A stretch of DNA of 64,000 nt, from contig JAJDTX010000186.1 in assembly GCA_022826925.1 (NCBI GenBank), positions 1-64,000 on the forward strand. The letters run 5' to 3'. The position numbers and the translations under genes are program-made. Shown here in pieces: positions 26,012-34,429 of this stretch (position 1 is the stretch's first letter; every line of letters begins with the position of its first letter). This DNA comes from Bryobacterales bacterium. Its GTDB lineage: Bacteria; Acidobacteriota; Terriglobia; Bryobacterales; UBA6623. The notes below the pieces were generated by a model. It was given only the letters and a program-made list of their open reading frames with translations, did not search any database and was not told where the DNA came from.

Positions 26012-27259
26012 ATGACCATAGGCGAACTGCATCAGAAGGACATCGAGTCTCTCACTCAGATGGCTCTCGAGCTCGAAATCGAGGATGTCAGCGGACTTCG
26101 CAAGCAGGATCTGATCTTCCGGATCCTGAAGTCACAGGTCGACGAGGACGGCATGCTCGGGGTCGAGGGCGTGCTGGAGATCCTGCCCGAGGGCTTCGGC
26201 TTCCTGCGCTCCAGGATCTACAACTACCTGCCGGGGCGTGACGACGTGTTCGTGTCCCCGCAACTGGTATACGACTACGCGATTCGGAATGGGGATACGG
26301 TCGAGGGCGAAGCCCGCATGCCGCGCGAGCGCGAGAACTACTTCTCGCTCACGGATGTCGCTGCGCTCAACCACGCCGATCCTGAGGAGGCGAGGGAGCG
26401 GATCGACTTCGACAGCCTCACGCCGTTCTACCCGCAGGAGCAGCTGCGTCTCGAGACCGTCAAGGAAAACCACAGCGGGCGCGTGATGGACCTGATCACT
26501 CCCTTGGGCAAGGGCCAGCGCGGGCTGATCGTGGCCCCGCCGCGCACGGGCAAGACGATGCTGCTGCAGTCCATCGCCAACTCCATCACCGCGAACCATC
26601 CGGACGTCACCCTGATCGTGCTCTTGATCGACGAGCGGCCGGAAGAAGTCACCGACATGCAGCGCTCGGTCAAGGGGGAGGTCATCAGTTCCACCTTCGA
26701 CGAGCCCCAGACCCGCCACGTGCAAGTGGCCGAGATGGCGATCGAGAAGGCCAAGCGGCTGGTCGAGCACAAGCGCGACGTGGTCGTTCTGCTGGACTCC
26801 ATCACCCGTCTGGCGCGGGCATACAACACAGTCGTGCCCTCGTCCGGCAAGGTCCTCACCGGCGGCGTCGACGCGAACGCCCTGCAGCGGCCGAAGCGCT
26901 TCTTCGGCGCGGCGCGCAACATTGAAGAGGGCGGCTCGCTCACGATCGTCGCGACGGCGCTGGTGGATACCGGCAGCCGCATGGACGAGGTCATCTTCGA
27001 GGAATTCAAGGGCACGGGCAACATGGAGCTGCACTTGGATCGGAAATTGGTGGACAAGCGCACCTTCCCCGCCATCGACATACATGCCAGCGGGACTCGC
27101 AAGGAAGAGCTCCTGCTGGACGAAGACACGCTGAGGCGGGTCTGGGTCTTGCGCAAGGTCACGAGCAACCTCGGCACTGTCGAATGCATGGAACTGCTGT
27201 TGGACCGCATTTCCAAGACTCGCAGCAACGCAGAGTTCTTGGCGTCGATGAAGGGCTGA
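26012..27259 (+). CDS. rho: Transcription termination factor Rho
   Basis: A 415-residue hexameric RNA helicase that ends transcripts. It has the N-terminal helix bundle ([19 protein letters not shown]), the RNA-binding OSB region ([21 protein letters not shown]), Walker A ([14 protein letters not shown]), Walker B ([16 protein letters not shown]) and the Q/R-loop region ([20 protein letters not shown]). The length is usual for Rho without an N-terminal insertion. A thioesterase gene follows after 4 nt, so they are co-transcribed. Confidence 0.97.
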   Translation: MTIGELHQKDIESLTQMALELEIEDVSGLRKQDLIFRILKSQVDEDGMLGVEGVLEILPEGFGFLRSRIYNYLPGRDDVFVSPQLVYDYAIRNGDTVEGEARMPRERENYFSLTDVAALNHADPEEARERIDFDSLTPFYPQEQLRLETVKENHSGRVMDLITPLGKGQRGLIVAPPRTGKTMLLQSIANSITANHPDVTLIVLLIDERPEEVTDMQRSVKGEVISSTFDEPQTRHVQVAEMAIEKAKRLVEHKRDVVVLLDSITRLARAYNTVVPSSGKVLTGGVDANALQRPKRFFGAARNIEEGGSLTIVATALVDTGSRMDEVIFEEFKGTGNMELHLDRKLVDKRTFPAIDIHASGTRKEELLLDEDTLRRVWVLRKVTSNLGTVECMELLLDRISKTRSNAEFLASMKG

Positions 27260-27263
27260 CTTC

Positions 27264-27671
27264 ATGACGGGCGGCAAGTCCCGCACCAAGATTCGGGTGC
27301 GCTATGCCGAGACCGACCAGATGGGCGTGGCGTACTACGCCAACTACTTGGTCTGGATGGAAGTTGCGCGCGTCGCCTACTGCCGGCACGCCGGGTTCGA
27401 GTACCGCGACATGGAGCGCAACGACGGCGCGTTTCTCTCGGTGGCCGAGGCGCGCTGCCAGTACCGGGCCCCGGCTCGGTTCGACGACGAAGTCGACCTG
27501 GTCTGCTGGGTGACCGAGAGCAGGTCGCGCAGCGTGCGGTTCGCCTACGAGATGCTGCGGGACGGTGAATTGCTCGCCTGTGGCGAGACGCTCCACGTTG
27601 TCACGGACTCACGCGGCAAGATGATCCGGTTGCCGGAACGCTACCGGCCGTACTTTCCGCTCACGCGCTAG
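27264..27671 (+). CDS. Acyl-CoA thioesterase, YbgC/4-hydroxybenzoyl-CoA type
   Basis: A 135-residue hot-dog-fold enzyme. The family signature with the catalytic Asp is in VRYAETDQMGVAYYANYLVW, and AEARCQYRAPARFDDEV follows. YbgC relatives hydrolyse short-chain or aromatic acyl-CoA and can associate with the Tol-Pal region; here the partner is rho, only 4 nt upstream. The substrate is not predictable. Confidence 0.88.
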   Translation: MTGGKSRTKIRVRYAETDQMGVAYYANYLVWMEVARVAYCRHAGFEYRDMERNDGAFLSVAEARCQYRAPARFDDEVDLVCWVTESRSRSVRFAYEMLRDGELLACGETLHVVTDSRGKMIRLPERYRPYFPLTR

Positions 27672-27734
27672 CGCGAGAAGATCGCCGGACCGCCAGCAGG
27701 TGCCAGGCGCCGCGTTGAGCGTTGGCTCTTGGGA

Positions 27735-27740
27735 TAGAAT
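27735..27740 (+). promoter_or_regulatory. -10 hexamer for the ThuA gene
   Basis: TAGAAT lies 13 nt before ATG 27754, predicting a leader of only about 5-6 nt. Confidence 0.4.
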
Positions 27741-27753
27741 TACAAGCTAGATC

Positions 27754-28953
27754 ATGTCGAGTCACAAGTACATCCACGTGTCGCTCTGCCTTGCCGTCCT
27801 CTGCGCTTGCGGCGGCGGAGAACCCGCCTCGAGCGAGTCCGCTCCACAAGAGACTCCTCCGTACCTCGTGGAGTACGAGGGCGGGGAAGGGGCCGGTCAG
27901 GGCCGGCACATCGTGCTGGTTGGCGGCGACGAGGAGTATCGGTCGGAGGAAGGCCTTCCGCAACTGGCGCGCATGCTGTCGCAGCACCACGGCTTCCGTT
28001 GCACTGTGCTCTTCGCGGTCGATCCCGAAACGGGCATCGTCAACCCCCACGTCAACACCAACATCCCTGGCACCGAGCGCCTGGACGACGCCGACCTGAT
28101 GTTCATTCAGACCCGCTGGCGCGTGCTGCCCGCAGCGCAGATGGAGCCGATCGACCGTTTCCTGATGGCTGGCAAGCCGGTGATCGCGCTGCGCACGGCC
28201 ACGCACGCCTTCGCGCCCCAGCCGGAGCTGCACAAGCAGATCTTGGGCTACTTGCGCGCTTCCCGCAGAGCAGAAGACCCCGACTCGGTCGCGCTGCCCG
28301 ACATCCCGGCTGAGGAATGGGGGCCGTTCGACCACTACGGGGACGGCTACACCGGCCCGATGCAGGAATGGCGGGACGGCTTCGGAAGGCTCGTGGTCGG
28401 CGAGCGCTGGGTGGCTCACCACGGCAGGCACAAGCACGAATCCGCCAAGGGCGTCATCGCCGCCGATGCGGCGGACCACCCGATTCTGAGGGGTGTCGAC
28501 CCGGACTCGGTCTGGAGCGCGGCCGACGTGTACACGGTCCGCCTGCCGCTGCCCGGCGATTCGATGCCACTGGTGCATGGCAGGGTGATGGCCCGCGCCG
28601 GGGAGTATGACGAGGAGGACGCGCTCTACGGCATGCGGCCCAGCGATAGCCAGCCGGTCGAGGGCAAGAACGACCCCATGATGCCGGTCGCTTGGGCCAA
28701 GAGCTATCAGCTTCCGGGAGGACCGCAGGGCCGGGCGTTTTCTACCACGCTGGGAACGTCAACCGATCTACTCGAGGCCGGCGTGCGCAAGATGCTGCTC
28801 AACGCAGTGTTCTGGGCTCTTGGGGAAGAGTCCGCAATTCCGGAGGGCGGCGTGGCGTCTGAACTCGTCGGCGAGTACAGCCCCACGCGGTTCAACAACC
28901 ATCCTCCCGAGTACTGGCAGCAGCGGGCCGTGGTGCCGGCCGACTTCCGCTAG
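27754..28953 (+). CDS. ThuA-like domain lipoprotein
   Basis: A 399-residue exported protein. The lipobox is in LAVLCACGGG (Cys near residue 19). The body resembles the ThuA/trehalose-utilisation class I glutamine-amidotransferase-like fold: GRHIVLVGGDEEYRSEEGL, DADLMFIQTRWRVL, GKPVIALRTATHAF and HPILRGVDPDSVW. ThuA-domain proteins are common beside sulfatases and sugar oxidoreductases, but their activity is poorly known. It converges with the mechanosensitive channel gene. Confidence 0.8.
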   Translation: MSSHKYIHVSLCLAVLCACGGGEPASSESAPQETPPYLVEYEGGEGAGQGRHIVLVGGDEEYRSEEGLPQLARMLSQHHGFRCTVLFAVDPETGIVNPHVNTNIPGTERLDDADLMFIQTRWRVLPAAQMEPIDRFLMAGKPVIALRTATHAFAPQPELHKQILGYLRASRRAEDPDSVALPDIPAEEWGPFDHYGDGYTGPMQEWRDGFGRLVVGERWVAHHGRHKHESAKGVIAADAADHPILRGVDPDSVWSAADVYTVRLPLPGDSMPLVHGRVMARAGEYDEEDALYGMRPSDSQPVEGKNDPMMPVAWAKSYQLPGGPQGRAFSTTLGTSTDLLEAGVRKMLLNAVFWALGEESAIPEGGVASELVGEYSPTRFNNHPPEYWQQRAVVPADFR

Positions 28954-28969
28954 CTGGGCGGAACGGAAT

Positions 28970-30229
28970 TCAAGCTTCCGCCACGGCCGCGACGGCCTTG
29001 GCGACGTCCTCGCCGCTGGGCGCCTGGAAGGCTCGCAGTCCGAATTGCGGCAATGCCGCGAAGATGTGGTCGAAGATGTCGGACTGGATCGCTTCGTACT
29101 CCGCCCAGCGCTTGTCCAAGATAAACGCGTAGACTTCCAAGGGCAGCCCCTGCGGCGTGGGCTGCAGCTGGCGCACGATCAGAGTCATGTTCGAGTTCAC
29201 CATCGGATGGGCTGACAGATAGGCCGCCAGATAGTTCCGAAACACGCCGACGTTCGTCATCCTGCGCCCGTTCACCTCGACGACTTCGTTGATCCCGCGG
29301 GCGCTGTTGTGCTCAGCGAGCTCCGCCTCCTTGCGTTCCACGTAGTCGCGCAGGACCTCGATGCTCTTGAAGTGCTCGATCATTTCCGGCTGGCAGAACC
29401 GCACGCTCGACACGTCGAGAAAGATCGAGCGCTTGACCCGACGCCCGTCGGATTCCGCCATGCCGCGCCAGTTCTTGAAGCCCTCCGAGATCAAGGCGTA
29501 GGTCGGCACCATGGAGATGGTCTTGTCCCAGTTCTGCACCTTGACGGTGTGCAGCGTGATCTCGACGACATCGCCGTCAGCTCCGTGCTGCGGGATCTCC
29601 ACCCAATCGCCGGGGCGAACCATGTCGTTGCTCACCAGCTGGATGCCGGCGACCAGCCCCTGCAGGCTGTCCTTCGAGACGAGCAGTATGACCGCCATCA
29701 TGGCGCCGAGGCCGCTCAGCAGCAGCAAGGGGGAATTGCCGGTCACAATCGAGACGCCGAGGATGATCGCGCCGACGGAAAGCACGATCTTGAGCACTTG
29801 CACGTACACCCGGATCGGGAAGCGGCGCGCGATCTCGTACTCCTCCTCGTAGATTTCCCGCCCAACCGTCAAGACACGATTCGCGGATGTCAGCAGCGCC
29901 GCCAACGCGTACAGCTCTGCGCCGCGCATCACCCAGACCGAGAGCGAGGGCGAGATCAGCACCTGCGGCCCGAGGACGTAGATGATCAGGGCGGGGACCA
30001 GGTGTGAGAGTTGCGCGAAGACCCGTCGCTCGACCAGCCGGTCGTCCCAAGTGGACTCGGTCCTCGATGCGGCCTTGCGCACCGCGCGCACGATCACCTT
30101 GAGGCAGATGAAGCGCCCGAGCCAGGCGATGCACGCGATCAGCAGGATTTCCAACGAGTCGGCTGTGACGTGCGCTGCCCCCTCCGACAATCCGGAGTCA
30201 AGCAGCTTCTGGATGAGCAGTTGGTTCAT
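28970..30229 (-). CDS. Mechanosensitive channel, MscS superfamily (YbdG-like)
   Basis: A 419-residue inner-membrane channel gated by membrane tension. About five hydrophobic segments are visible (for example SLEILLIACIAWLGRFICL and IVLSVGAIILGVSIVTG). The pore helix and beta domain region is LLLSGLGAMMAVILLV, then DSLQGLVAGIQLVSNDMVRPGDWVE, with GDVVEITLHTVKVQNWD. The long C-terminal region with NWRGMAESDGRRVKRSI is typical of YbdG, the miniconductance MscM group. It would protect against osmotic downshock. Confidence 0.9.
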   Translation of the reverse strand: MNQLLIQKLLDSGLSEGAAHVTADSLEILLIACIAWLGRFICLKVIVRAVRKAASRTESTWDDRLVERRVFAQLSHLVPALIIYVLGPQVLISPSLSVWVMRGAELYALAALLTSANRVLTVGREIYEEEYEIARRFPIRVYVQVLKIVLSVGAIILGVSIVTGNSPLLLLSGLGAMMAVILLVSKDSLQGLVAGIQLVSNDMVRPGDWVEIPQHGADGDVVEITLHTVKVQNWDKTISMVPTYALISEGFKNWRGMAESDGRRVKRSIFLDVSSVRFCQPEMIEHFKSIEVLRDYVERKEAELAEHNSARGINEVVEVNGRRMTNVGVFRNYLAAYLSAHPMVNSNMTLIVRQLQPTPQGLPLEVYAFILDKRWAEYEAIQSDIFDHIFAALPQFGLRAFQAPSGEDVAKAVAAVAEA

Positions 30230-30290
30230 GCGGCGATCGGATCCGAAGAGGCTCGCTGACTGGCCTCAACCGGGAGAGCTTTCAGGTCGC

Positions 30291-31085
30291 TCAGGCTTTC
30301 AGGCTGAGGCGGCAGACGACTCCTACATCGTCGCAATACCACATCCAGCCATCGCGAATCGTCATCCCGTGCGGCAGGGGGTCGCTGTCCTGCAGCTGGA
30401 TCTTGGCGCTGGTCTCGCCCGTTTCGGGGTCGAAGCGGTAAAAGGCGTTGTCGTTCGTTTCGGCGCACCAAAGCCACTTGCCCTCCCAGCCGAGCCCGTG
30501 AGGGCGGTCGCCGGCGGTGGGGAATTGCTTTTCTACTTTGAATCGCTCCGGATCAATCCTGTAAATCATCTGGGAGGGCGGGACGGACACCCATAGCTTG
30601 CCCGCGCGCCATTCCATGCCGTGCGCTCCTGTCGCGTTCCTCCGGGCTGGCGGCCGACGGGCTGCCGCAGGCGGAGTAGGAGGTGGCGCCAGCGGGCTGC
30701 GGCGGGCTTGGGTCCAGCCCACCACGCCCGAGCCCGGGGAGTCGAAACGCGCCAAGGTACGACCGGTGTGCGGGTCGATCTTCAAGATTTCGCGGCTGTA
30801 GGTGGAAGCTGTCCACAGAGCTCCGCCATCGAATGTGATCCCGCTGCCCGCCTTGGTCTCGGTCTCAAGCTGCCGGAGAACCTTGCCGTCGCTGTAGTCG
30901 ACCAAGTAGGCGCGGTTATCCCCCTGATCTAAGACCCACAGGCCCTCTTCGGTGGCCTGCAGGCCATTCGGCTTGGGCCCTGGAGTGTCGAACATGGTCG
31001 TGACCTTGGCGCTGCGGACCTCGAGCTTCGCCAAGGCCGGCAGCGCGGATGCGAGCGCGATCAGCTCTCGCCTGGTAACAAACAT
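30291..31085 (-). CDS. Secreted beta-propeller protein (Vgb/NHL-like)
   Basis: A 264-residue protein with a short hydrophobic export-type start (RRELIALASALPALAKL) after ATG 31085, which follows AAGGAGG. Propeller blades repeat: GLWVLDQGDNRAYLVDY, ALWTASTYSREILKIDPHTG, KLWVSVPPSQMIYRIDPE, WLWCAETNDNAFYRFDPETG. There is no catalytic signature. A proline/arginine-rich stretch of about 30 residues (encoded near 30625-30715) interrupts the blade pattern and looks inserted. The promoter is leadered: TATAAT lies about 58 nt upstream. Confidence 0.7.
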   Translation of the reverse strand: MFVTRRELIALASALPALAKLEVRSAKVTTMFDTPGPKPNGLQATEEGLWVLDQGDNRAYLVDYSDGKVLRQLETETKAGSGITFDGGALWTASTYSREILKIDPHTGRTLARFDSPGSGVVGWTQARRSPLAPPPTPPAAARRPPARRNATGAHGMEWRAGKLWVSVPPSQMIYRIDPERFKVEKQFPTAGDRPHGLGWEGKWLWCAETNDNAFYRFDPETGETSAKIQLQDSDPLPHGMTIRDGWMWYCDDVGVVCRLSLKA

Positions 31086-31142
31086 TGTGGCCTCCTTGGG
31101 CCTTTGGGCCACGCTCTCAGCGGTCCGAGGGCCCGGGTTGCT

Positions 31143-31148
31143 CCGATT
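31143..31148 (-). promoter_or_regulatory. TATAAT -10 for the propeller gene
   Basis: A consensus TATAAT on the minus strand lies about 58 nt before ATG 31085. It gives a normal leader containing an AAGGAGG Shine-Dalgarno, in contrast to the leaderless-type promoters nearby. Confidence 0.45.
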
Positions 31149-31157
31149 ATAGTCCCG

Positions 31158-32669
31158 CTAGTCCAATGTCTCCTTCAAAGGAACGTAGTTGGATGGATCG
31201 GACTTGCGGAATCGGCCCTCAGGCACCTCCACCAAGCGACGCTCGGCTTCGGGCAGGTCGGGGTATGGCACGGTCTGCTTGCGGCTGGGGTGTTTGGGCA
31301 GCAGGCGGGCGAGCGATGCCTTCACCTCGTCATGCTCGGGTTTGGCCGCGAGGTTGTTCCACTCGTACGGATCGGCGTCGTGATCGTACAGTTCTTCGCC
31401 GTCCGCGTACCGCGAATAGCGCCAGCGCTCGGTGCGAACCGAGACTCTGTCGGGGCTGAGGCTCGTGATCGCCGGCTTGTCCCACTTCGCGTCGGGGTCA
31501 TCCAGCAGCGGGCGCAAACTGCGGCCGTCGAGTTCTGGGCGTTCGGGCAGGCCGCAGAGATCGACAAGAGTAGGGTAGAGATCCAAGAGCTCGACAGTCC
31601 GCCCGCTCTTGCGACCGACCGCGCCCACGCCCGGCCCGGCCAGCATCATCACCACGCGCGCCGACCGTTCCCAGAGAGTGAACTTGCGCCACTGCTGCTT
31701 CTCCCCGAGCTGCCAGCCGTGGTCGCTCCACAGCACGATGATCGTGTTGTCGGCGTGCGGGCCGTCTTCCAGCGCCGCAAGGACTCGACCGACATTGGCG
31801 TCGGCGTAGTTGATGCAGGCCAGGTAGCCTGCCACCGCCTTGCGCCACTGCCCGTACTTGGTTACGTTGTCGTGGTCGCGGAAGCTCCGCAGCGAGGACT
31901 CGGGGACATCGTCGATGTCGCCCTCCAATGTCGGCGGCAGCTCTACGCGCGCTGGAGGAAAGCGGTCGAAATGTTCTTGCGGGACGTACCAGGGCAGGTG
32001 CGGCCGGTAAAATCCGACTGCCAGAAAGAACGGGCGCGAATGCTCCTCGCCCAGATAGCGCTCCGCCCAAGCAGCCAAGCGCGTGTCCTCGGTCTCGGAA
32101 GCTCTTGCCGAGAGCCCGCTCCAGTCGAAGTGGCCGGTCCTGGGAATGCCGTTTACCGGCTTGCCGGGCGGGTGCAGGAAGCCCTTGAACTGGAAGTACG
32201 CTTCCCACGAAGCGGCCTCGTTCTGCGGACCGTGGAAGGTCTTGCCGCCGCCAAGCACCTCGTAGCCGTGCAGCATGAAGTGCTGCGGCAGCGTGACCGC
32301 GTCCGGCACGGCCTTGCGCCACACATCGGCGTTGTTGTAAACGCCGGAGGTCGACGGCCTGAGGCCTGTCATCAGGCTTGTCCTGGACGGATTGCAAGAA
32401 GGCGCTTGGCAGTACGCGCGCGTGAAGGTGACGCCGCGCTGTGCCAGCTTGTCCATGTTGGGCGTGATCGACTGGGGGTGGCCGCCCAGCGGGCCGATCC
32501 AATCGTTGAGGTCGTCGACCCCGATGAAGAGGACATTCGGGCCGCTGGCCCGGGCCGCTTGGGCCAAGGCGTCTGCAGGGCACAGCAGCACGGAGCAGAT
32601 CGCTGCCAGTGCGGGGAGCATTACCGAGTGCTTGCATTGGCCGCGGGCCACTACTAGAGGAGGCGTCAT
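31158..32669 (-). CDS. Secreted sulfatase, iduronate-2-sulfatase-like
   Basis: A 503-residue sulfatase. A signal peptide (about 16-36, PALAAICSVLLCPADALA) precedes NVLFIGVDDLNDWIGPLGGH. The formylglycine Cys is near residue 92 in APSCNPSRTSLMTG, the standard C-x-P-S-R. GFYRPHLPW and LWSDHGWQLGEKQQW are typical iduronate-sulfatase-like segments. The longest frame starts at 32684, but that ATG is inside a TATGAT hexamer; ATG 32669 is preferred. It is divergent from the DUF454 gene. Confidence 0.93.
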   Translation of the reverse strand: MTPPLVVARGQCKHSVMLPALAAICSVLLCPADALAQAARASGPNVLFIGVDDLNDWIGPLGGHPQSITPNMDKLAQRGVTFTRAYCQAPSCNPSRTSLMTGLRPSTSGVYNNADVWRKAVPDAVTLPQHFMLHGYEVLGGGKTFHGPQNEAASWEAYFQFKGFLHPPGKPVNGIPRTGHFDWSGLSARASETEDTRLAAWAERYLGEEHSRPFFLAVGFYRPHLPWYVPQEHFDRFPPARVELPPTLEGDIDDVPESSLRSFRDHDNVTKYGQWRKAVAGYLACINYADANVGRVLAALEDGPHADNTIIVLWSDHGWQLGEKQQWRKFTLWERSARVVMMLAGPGVGAVGRKSGRTVELLDLYPTLVDLCGLPERPELDGRSLRPLLDDPDAKWDKPAITSLSPDRVSVRTERWRYSRYADGEELYDHDADPYEWNNLAAKPEHDEVKASLARLLPKHPSRKQTVPYPDLPEAERRLVEVPEGRFRKSDPSNYVPLKETLD

Positions 32670-32679
32670 GTTGACGGCT

Positions 32680-32685
32680 ATCATA
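32680..32685 (-). promoter_or_regulatory. -10 hexamer, leaderless-type, for a sulfatase
   Basis: TATGAT on the minus strand lies 10 nt before ATG 32669, overlapping the rejected upstream ATG 32684. Confidence 0.45.
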
Positions 32686-32733
32686 CCGACCTCGGCTGCG
32701 ACGGAGCCCAGCGTGACTGAAGCAGGGCCACAC

Positions 32734-32739
32734 TATGCT
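32734..32739 (+). promoter_or_regulatory. -10 hexamer for the DUF454 gene
   Basis: TATGCT lies 5 nt before a TTG start (32745) and 17 nt before an in-frame GTG (32757). Confidence 0.4.
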
Positions 32740-32744
32740 ATTCA

Positions 32745-33290
32745 TTGAGTTCTGCAGTGCAAAATCCCCGTTCAGTAGACGCGCCGTCGGCTCCCGCACA
32801 GCCCCCAGCTTCGGCAAGCGTCGCGAGCGAGCACTCGCTCCAAGGCGAGGCCCCCGTGGCGCAGGTGGCGGGCTTACGGCGCTGGCTCTTCGTTGCTTTG
32901 GGTGGCGTCTTCGTTGCCCTCGCCTTGGTGGGCGTCGCATTACCGGGGATTCCCACCACGCCGTTCCTGCTGCTGGCGAGCTACTTCTTCGTCCGCTCCT
33001 CTCCCGCCTTGCATCAGCGTTTGCTCCAGTCGAAGCTCTTCGGCCCTACGCTGCGGGACTGGCAGCGTCACCGAGGCGTCAAGCGGAGGACCAAGTGGAT
33101 TTCGATAACGTGTTGCTCGCTGATGATCTGCTTTTCGATCGCCACCGGAGGCCTGCCCTGGGCGGGGCGTGTTGTGATCGCGGCGGCCGGAGCGTATGGG
33201 ATGTGGTTCGTGGCGAGGCTGCCAACCGTGCCGAACAAGAATGAGGCGCATACCGTGGAAGGGCGGGCCTCGGCAAGGAAGGTGCAGTGA
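32745..33290 (+). CDS. DUF454 (YbaN-like) inner-membrane protein
   Basis: A protein of about 181 residues with an Ala/Pro/Ser-rich N-terminal tail of about 40 residues. The DUF454 core follows: RRWLFVALGGVFVALALVGV, ALPGIPTTPFLLLASYFFVR, then SPALHQRLL, GPTLRDWQRHRGV and two more hydrophobic stretches (ITCCSLMICFSIATGGL, RVVIAAAGAYGMWFVA). The function of this family is unknown. The start may be TTG 32745 or GTG 32757; both skip a Shine-Dalgarno. Confidence 0.82.
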   Translation: MSSAVQNPRSVDAPSAPAQPPASASVASEHSLQGEAPVAQVAGLRRWLFVALGGVFVALALVGVALPGIPTTPFLLLASYFFVRSSPALHQRLLQSKLFGPTLRDWQRHRGVKRRTKWISITCCSLMICFSIATGGLPWAGRVVIAAAGAYGMWFVARLPTVPNKNEAHTVEGRASARKVQ

Positions 33291-33387
33291 TTTGAAACCC
33301 ACCACTGCAAGCCAGCGGCTTCAACATCTGCCCGGCGAGTGCGGTGTCCCGCCGGGCGCCTGCATGAGGGAGGTGAAGGGCAAAGCG

Positions 33388-34344
33388 ATGGCGCTACGAA
33401 GCGGCGGCGCAGCCGTCATATCAGGCCTGCTCATCTGGTTCTTGGCTGGATGTGGGGAGACCCGGCCGGAAAGCGTGCTGGAATCGGCCGAAGTTCGTCA
33501 AGCGGCAGCCAATGCGCTGGTAAGCCTCGACCGGCGGATGGTGTGCTGGAAGGGCGCGACGCCCGAATTCGACGGGCGGATCGGCCAGGGGGAATACGAC
33601 GATGCCACACCGTTCGAATGGAATGCCGACTGGATCGAGGCTATGAAGCAGGACATCGCGTCCAGGCAGGATCTCGACTTCAACGGCTGGGTCAAGCATG
33701 ACGGGGAGCACTTGTACCTCGCATTCGATATCACGGACGACATCTTCTACGGGATCGAAACCGAGCGATGGCTTCCAGACCAGGACGAGTTCGCGCACGT
33801 GATCGGCGAGCGGGAGCGAGGCCGTCCTTGGTTCGGCGACATGATCGAGATCCTGACCTTCAGCCGAATGTTGGAGATTGGGGAGCCGGTCTCGGACGTG
33901 ACCGGCGATGGCCGCGGGATCCAGATCATCTACAACCTCACCAAGTCTCTCGAAGGCGGCGTCGGCGTGCCGGGGATGCTGCCCCACGGTCCGAACCGCA
34001 CCGTCGAGAACTGGGAGAACAACAAAAGATGGATTCACGATGACATCATCGAGACCCGGACCGTGATTCACGGTCCCGACAACCGCTACACCGTAGAGGT
34101 GAGGATTCGATTGGACGGTGGAATGGAGATCCGCGAGGGCGAGTACTGGACTGACGCGATGCCCGACACGCCGATCGGCTTCAATCTTGCGATCGGCGAT
34201 GTTGACGAGGCCGAGAAGTCCCCCGATGGCCTGCTCCATCACGAGACTTGGTGGGCGGGCAAGACGGTGCGGCGGGGAGCCGCCCCCAGAGTGAAGCTCT
34301 GGGGCGCCCTAGTGCTGACATCCAAGCAGAAGCCTAGCGCCTAG
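33388..34344 (+). CDS. Lipoprotein with CBM9-like sugar-binding domain
   Basis: A 318-residue lipoprotein (lipobox in LLIWFLAGCGE). A region of about 55-260 resembles the carbohydrate-binding family 9-like beta-sandwich: TPEFDGRIGQGEYDDATPF, GEHLYLAFDITDDIFYG, RYTVEVRIRLDGG and PIGFNLAIGDVDEAEK. This fits a surface protein that binds sugars near the sulfatases. The frame extends upstream to 33196, but ATG 33388 (or 33364) with nearby GGAGG/AAGGG gives a proper lipoprotein signal. Confidence 0.68.
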   Translation: MALRSGGAAVISGLLIWFLAGCGETRPESVLESAEVRQAAANALVSLDRRMVCWKGATPEFDGRIGQGEYDDATPFEWNADWIEAMKQDIASRQDLDFNGWVKHDGEHLYLAFDITDDIFYGIETERWLPDQDEFAHVIGERERGRPWFGDMIEILTFSRMLEIGEPVSDVTGDGRGIQIIYNLTKSLEGGVGVPGMLPHGPNRTVENWENNKRWIHDDIIETRTVIHGPDNRYTVEVRIRLDGGMEIREGEYWTDAMPDTPIGFNLAIGDVDEAEKSPDGLLHHETWWAGKTVRRGAAPRVKLWGALVLTSKQKPSA

Positions 34345-34429
34345 GGCAAGAGTCGGCGCGACCCTGCTCGTCGCGCCAGCGAGCGAAGTCTCGAGCGGGT
34401 CTTGGGGAGGGACTGCACATTCCTGCGCC

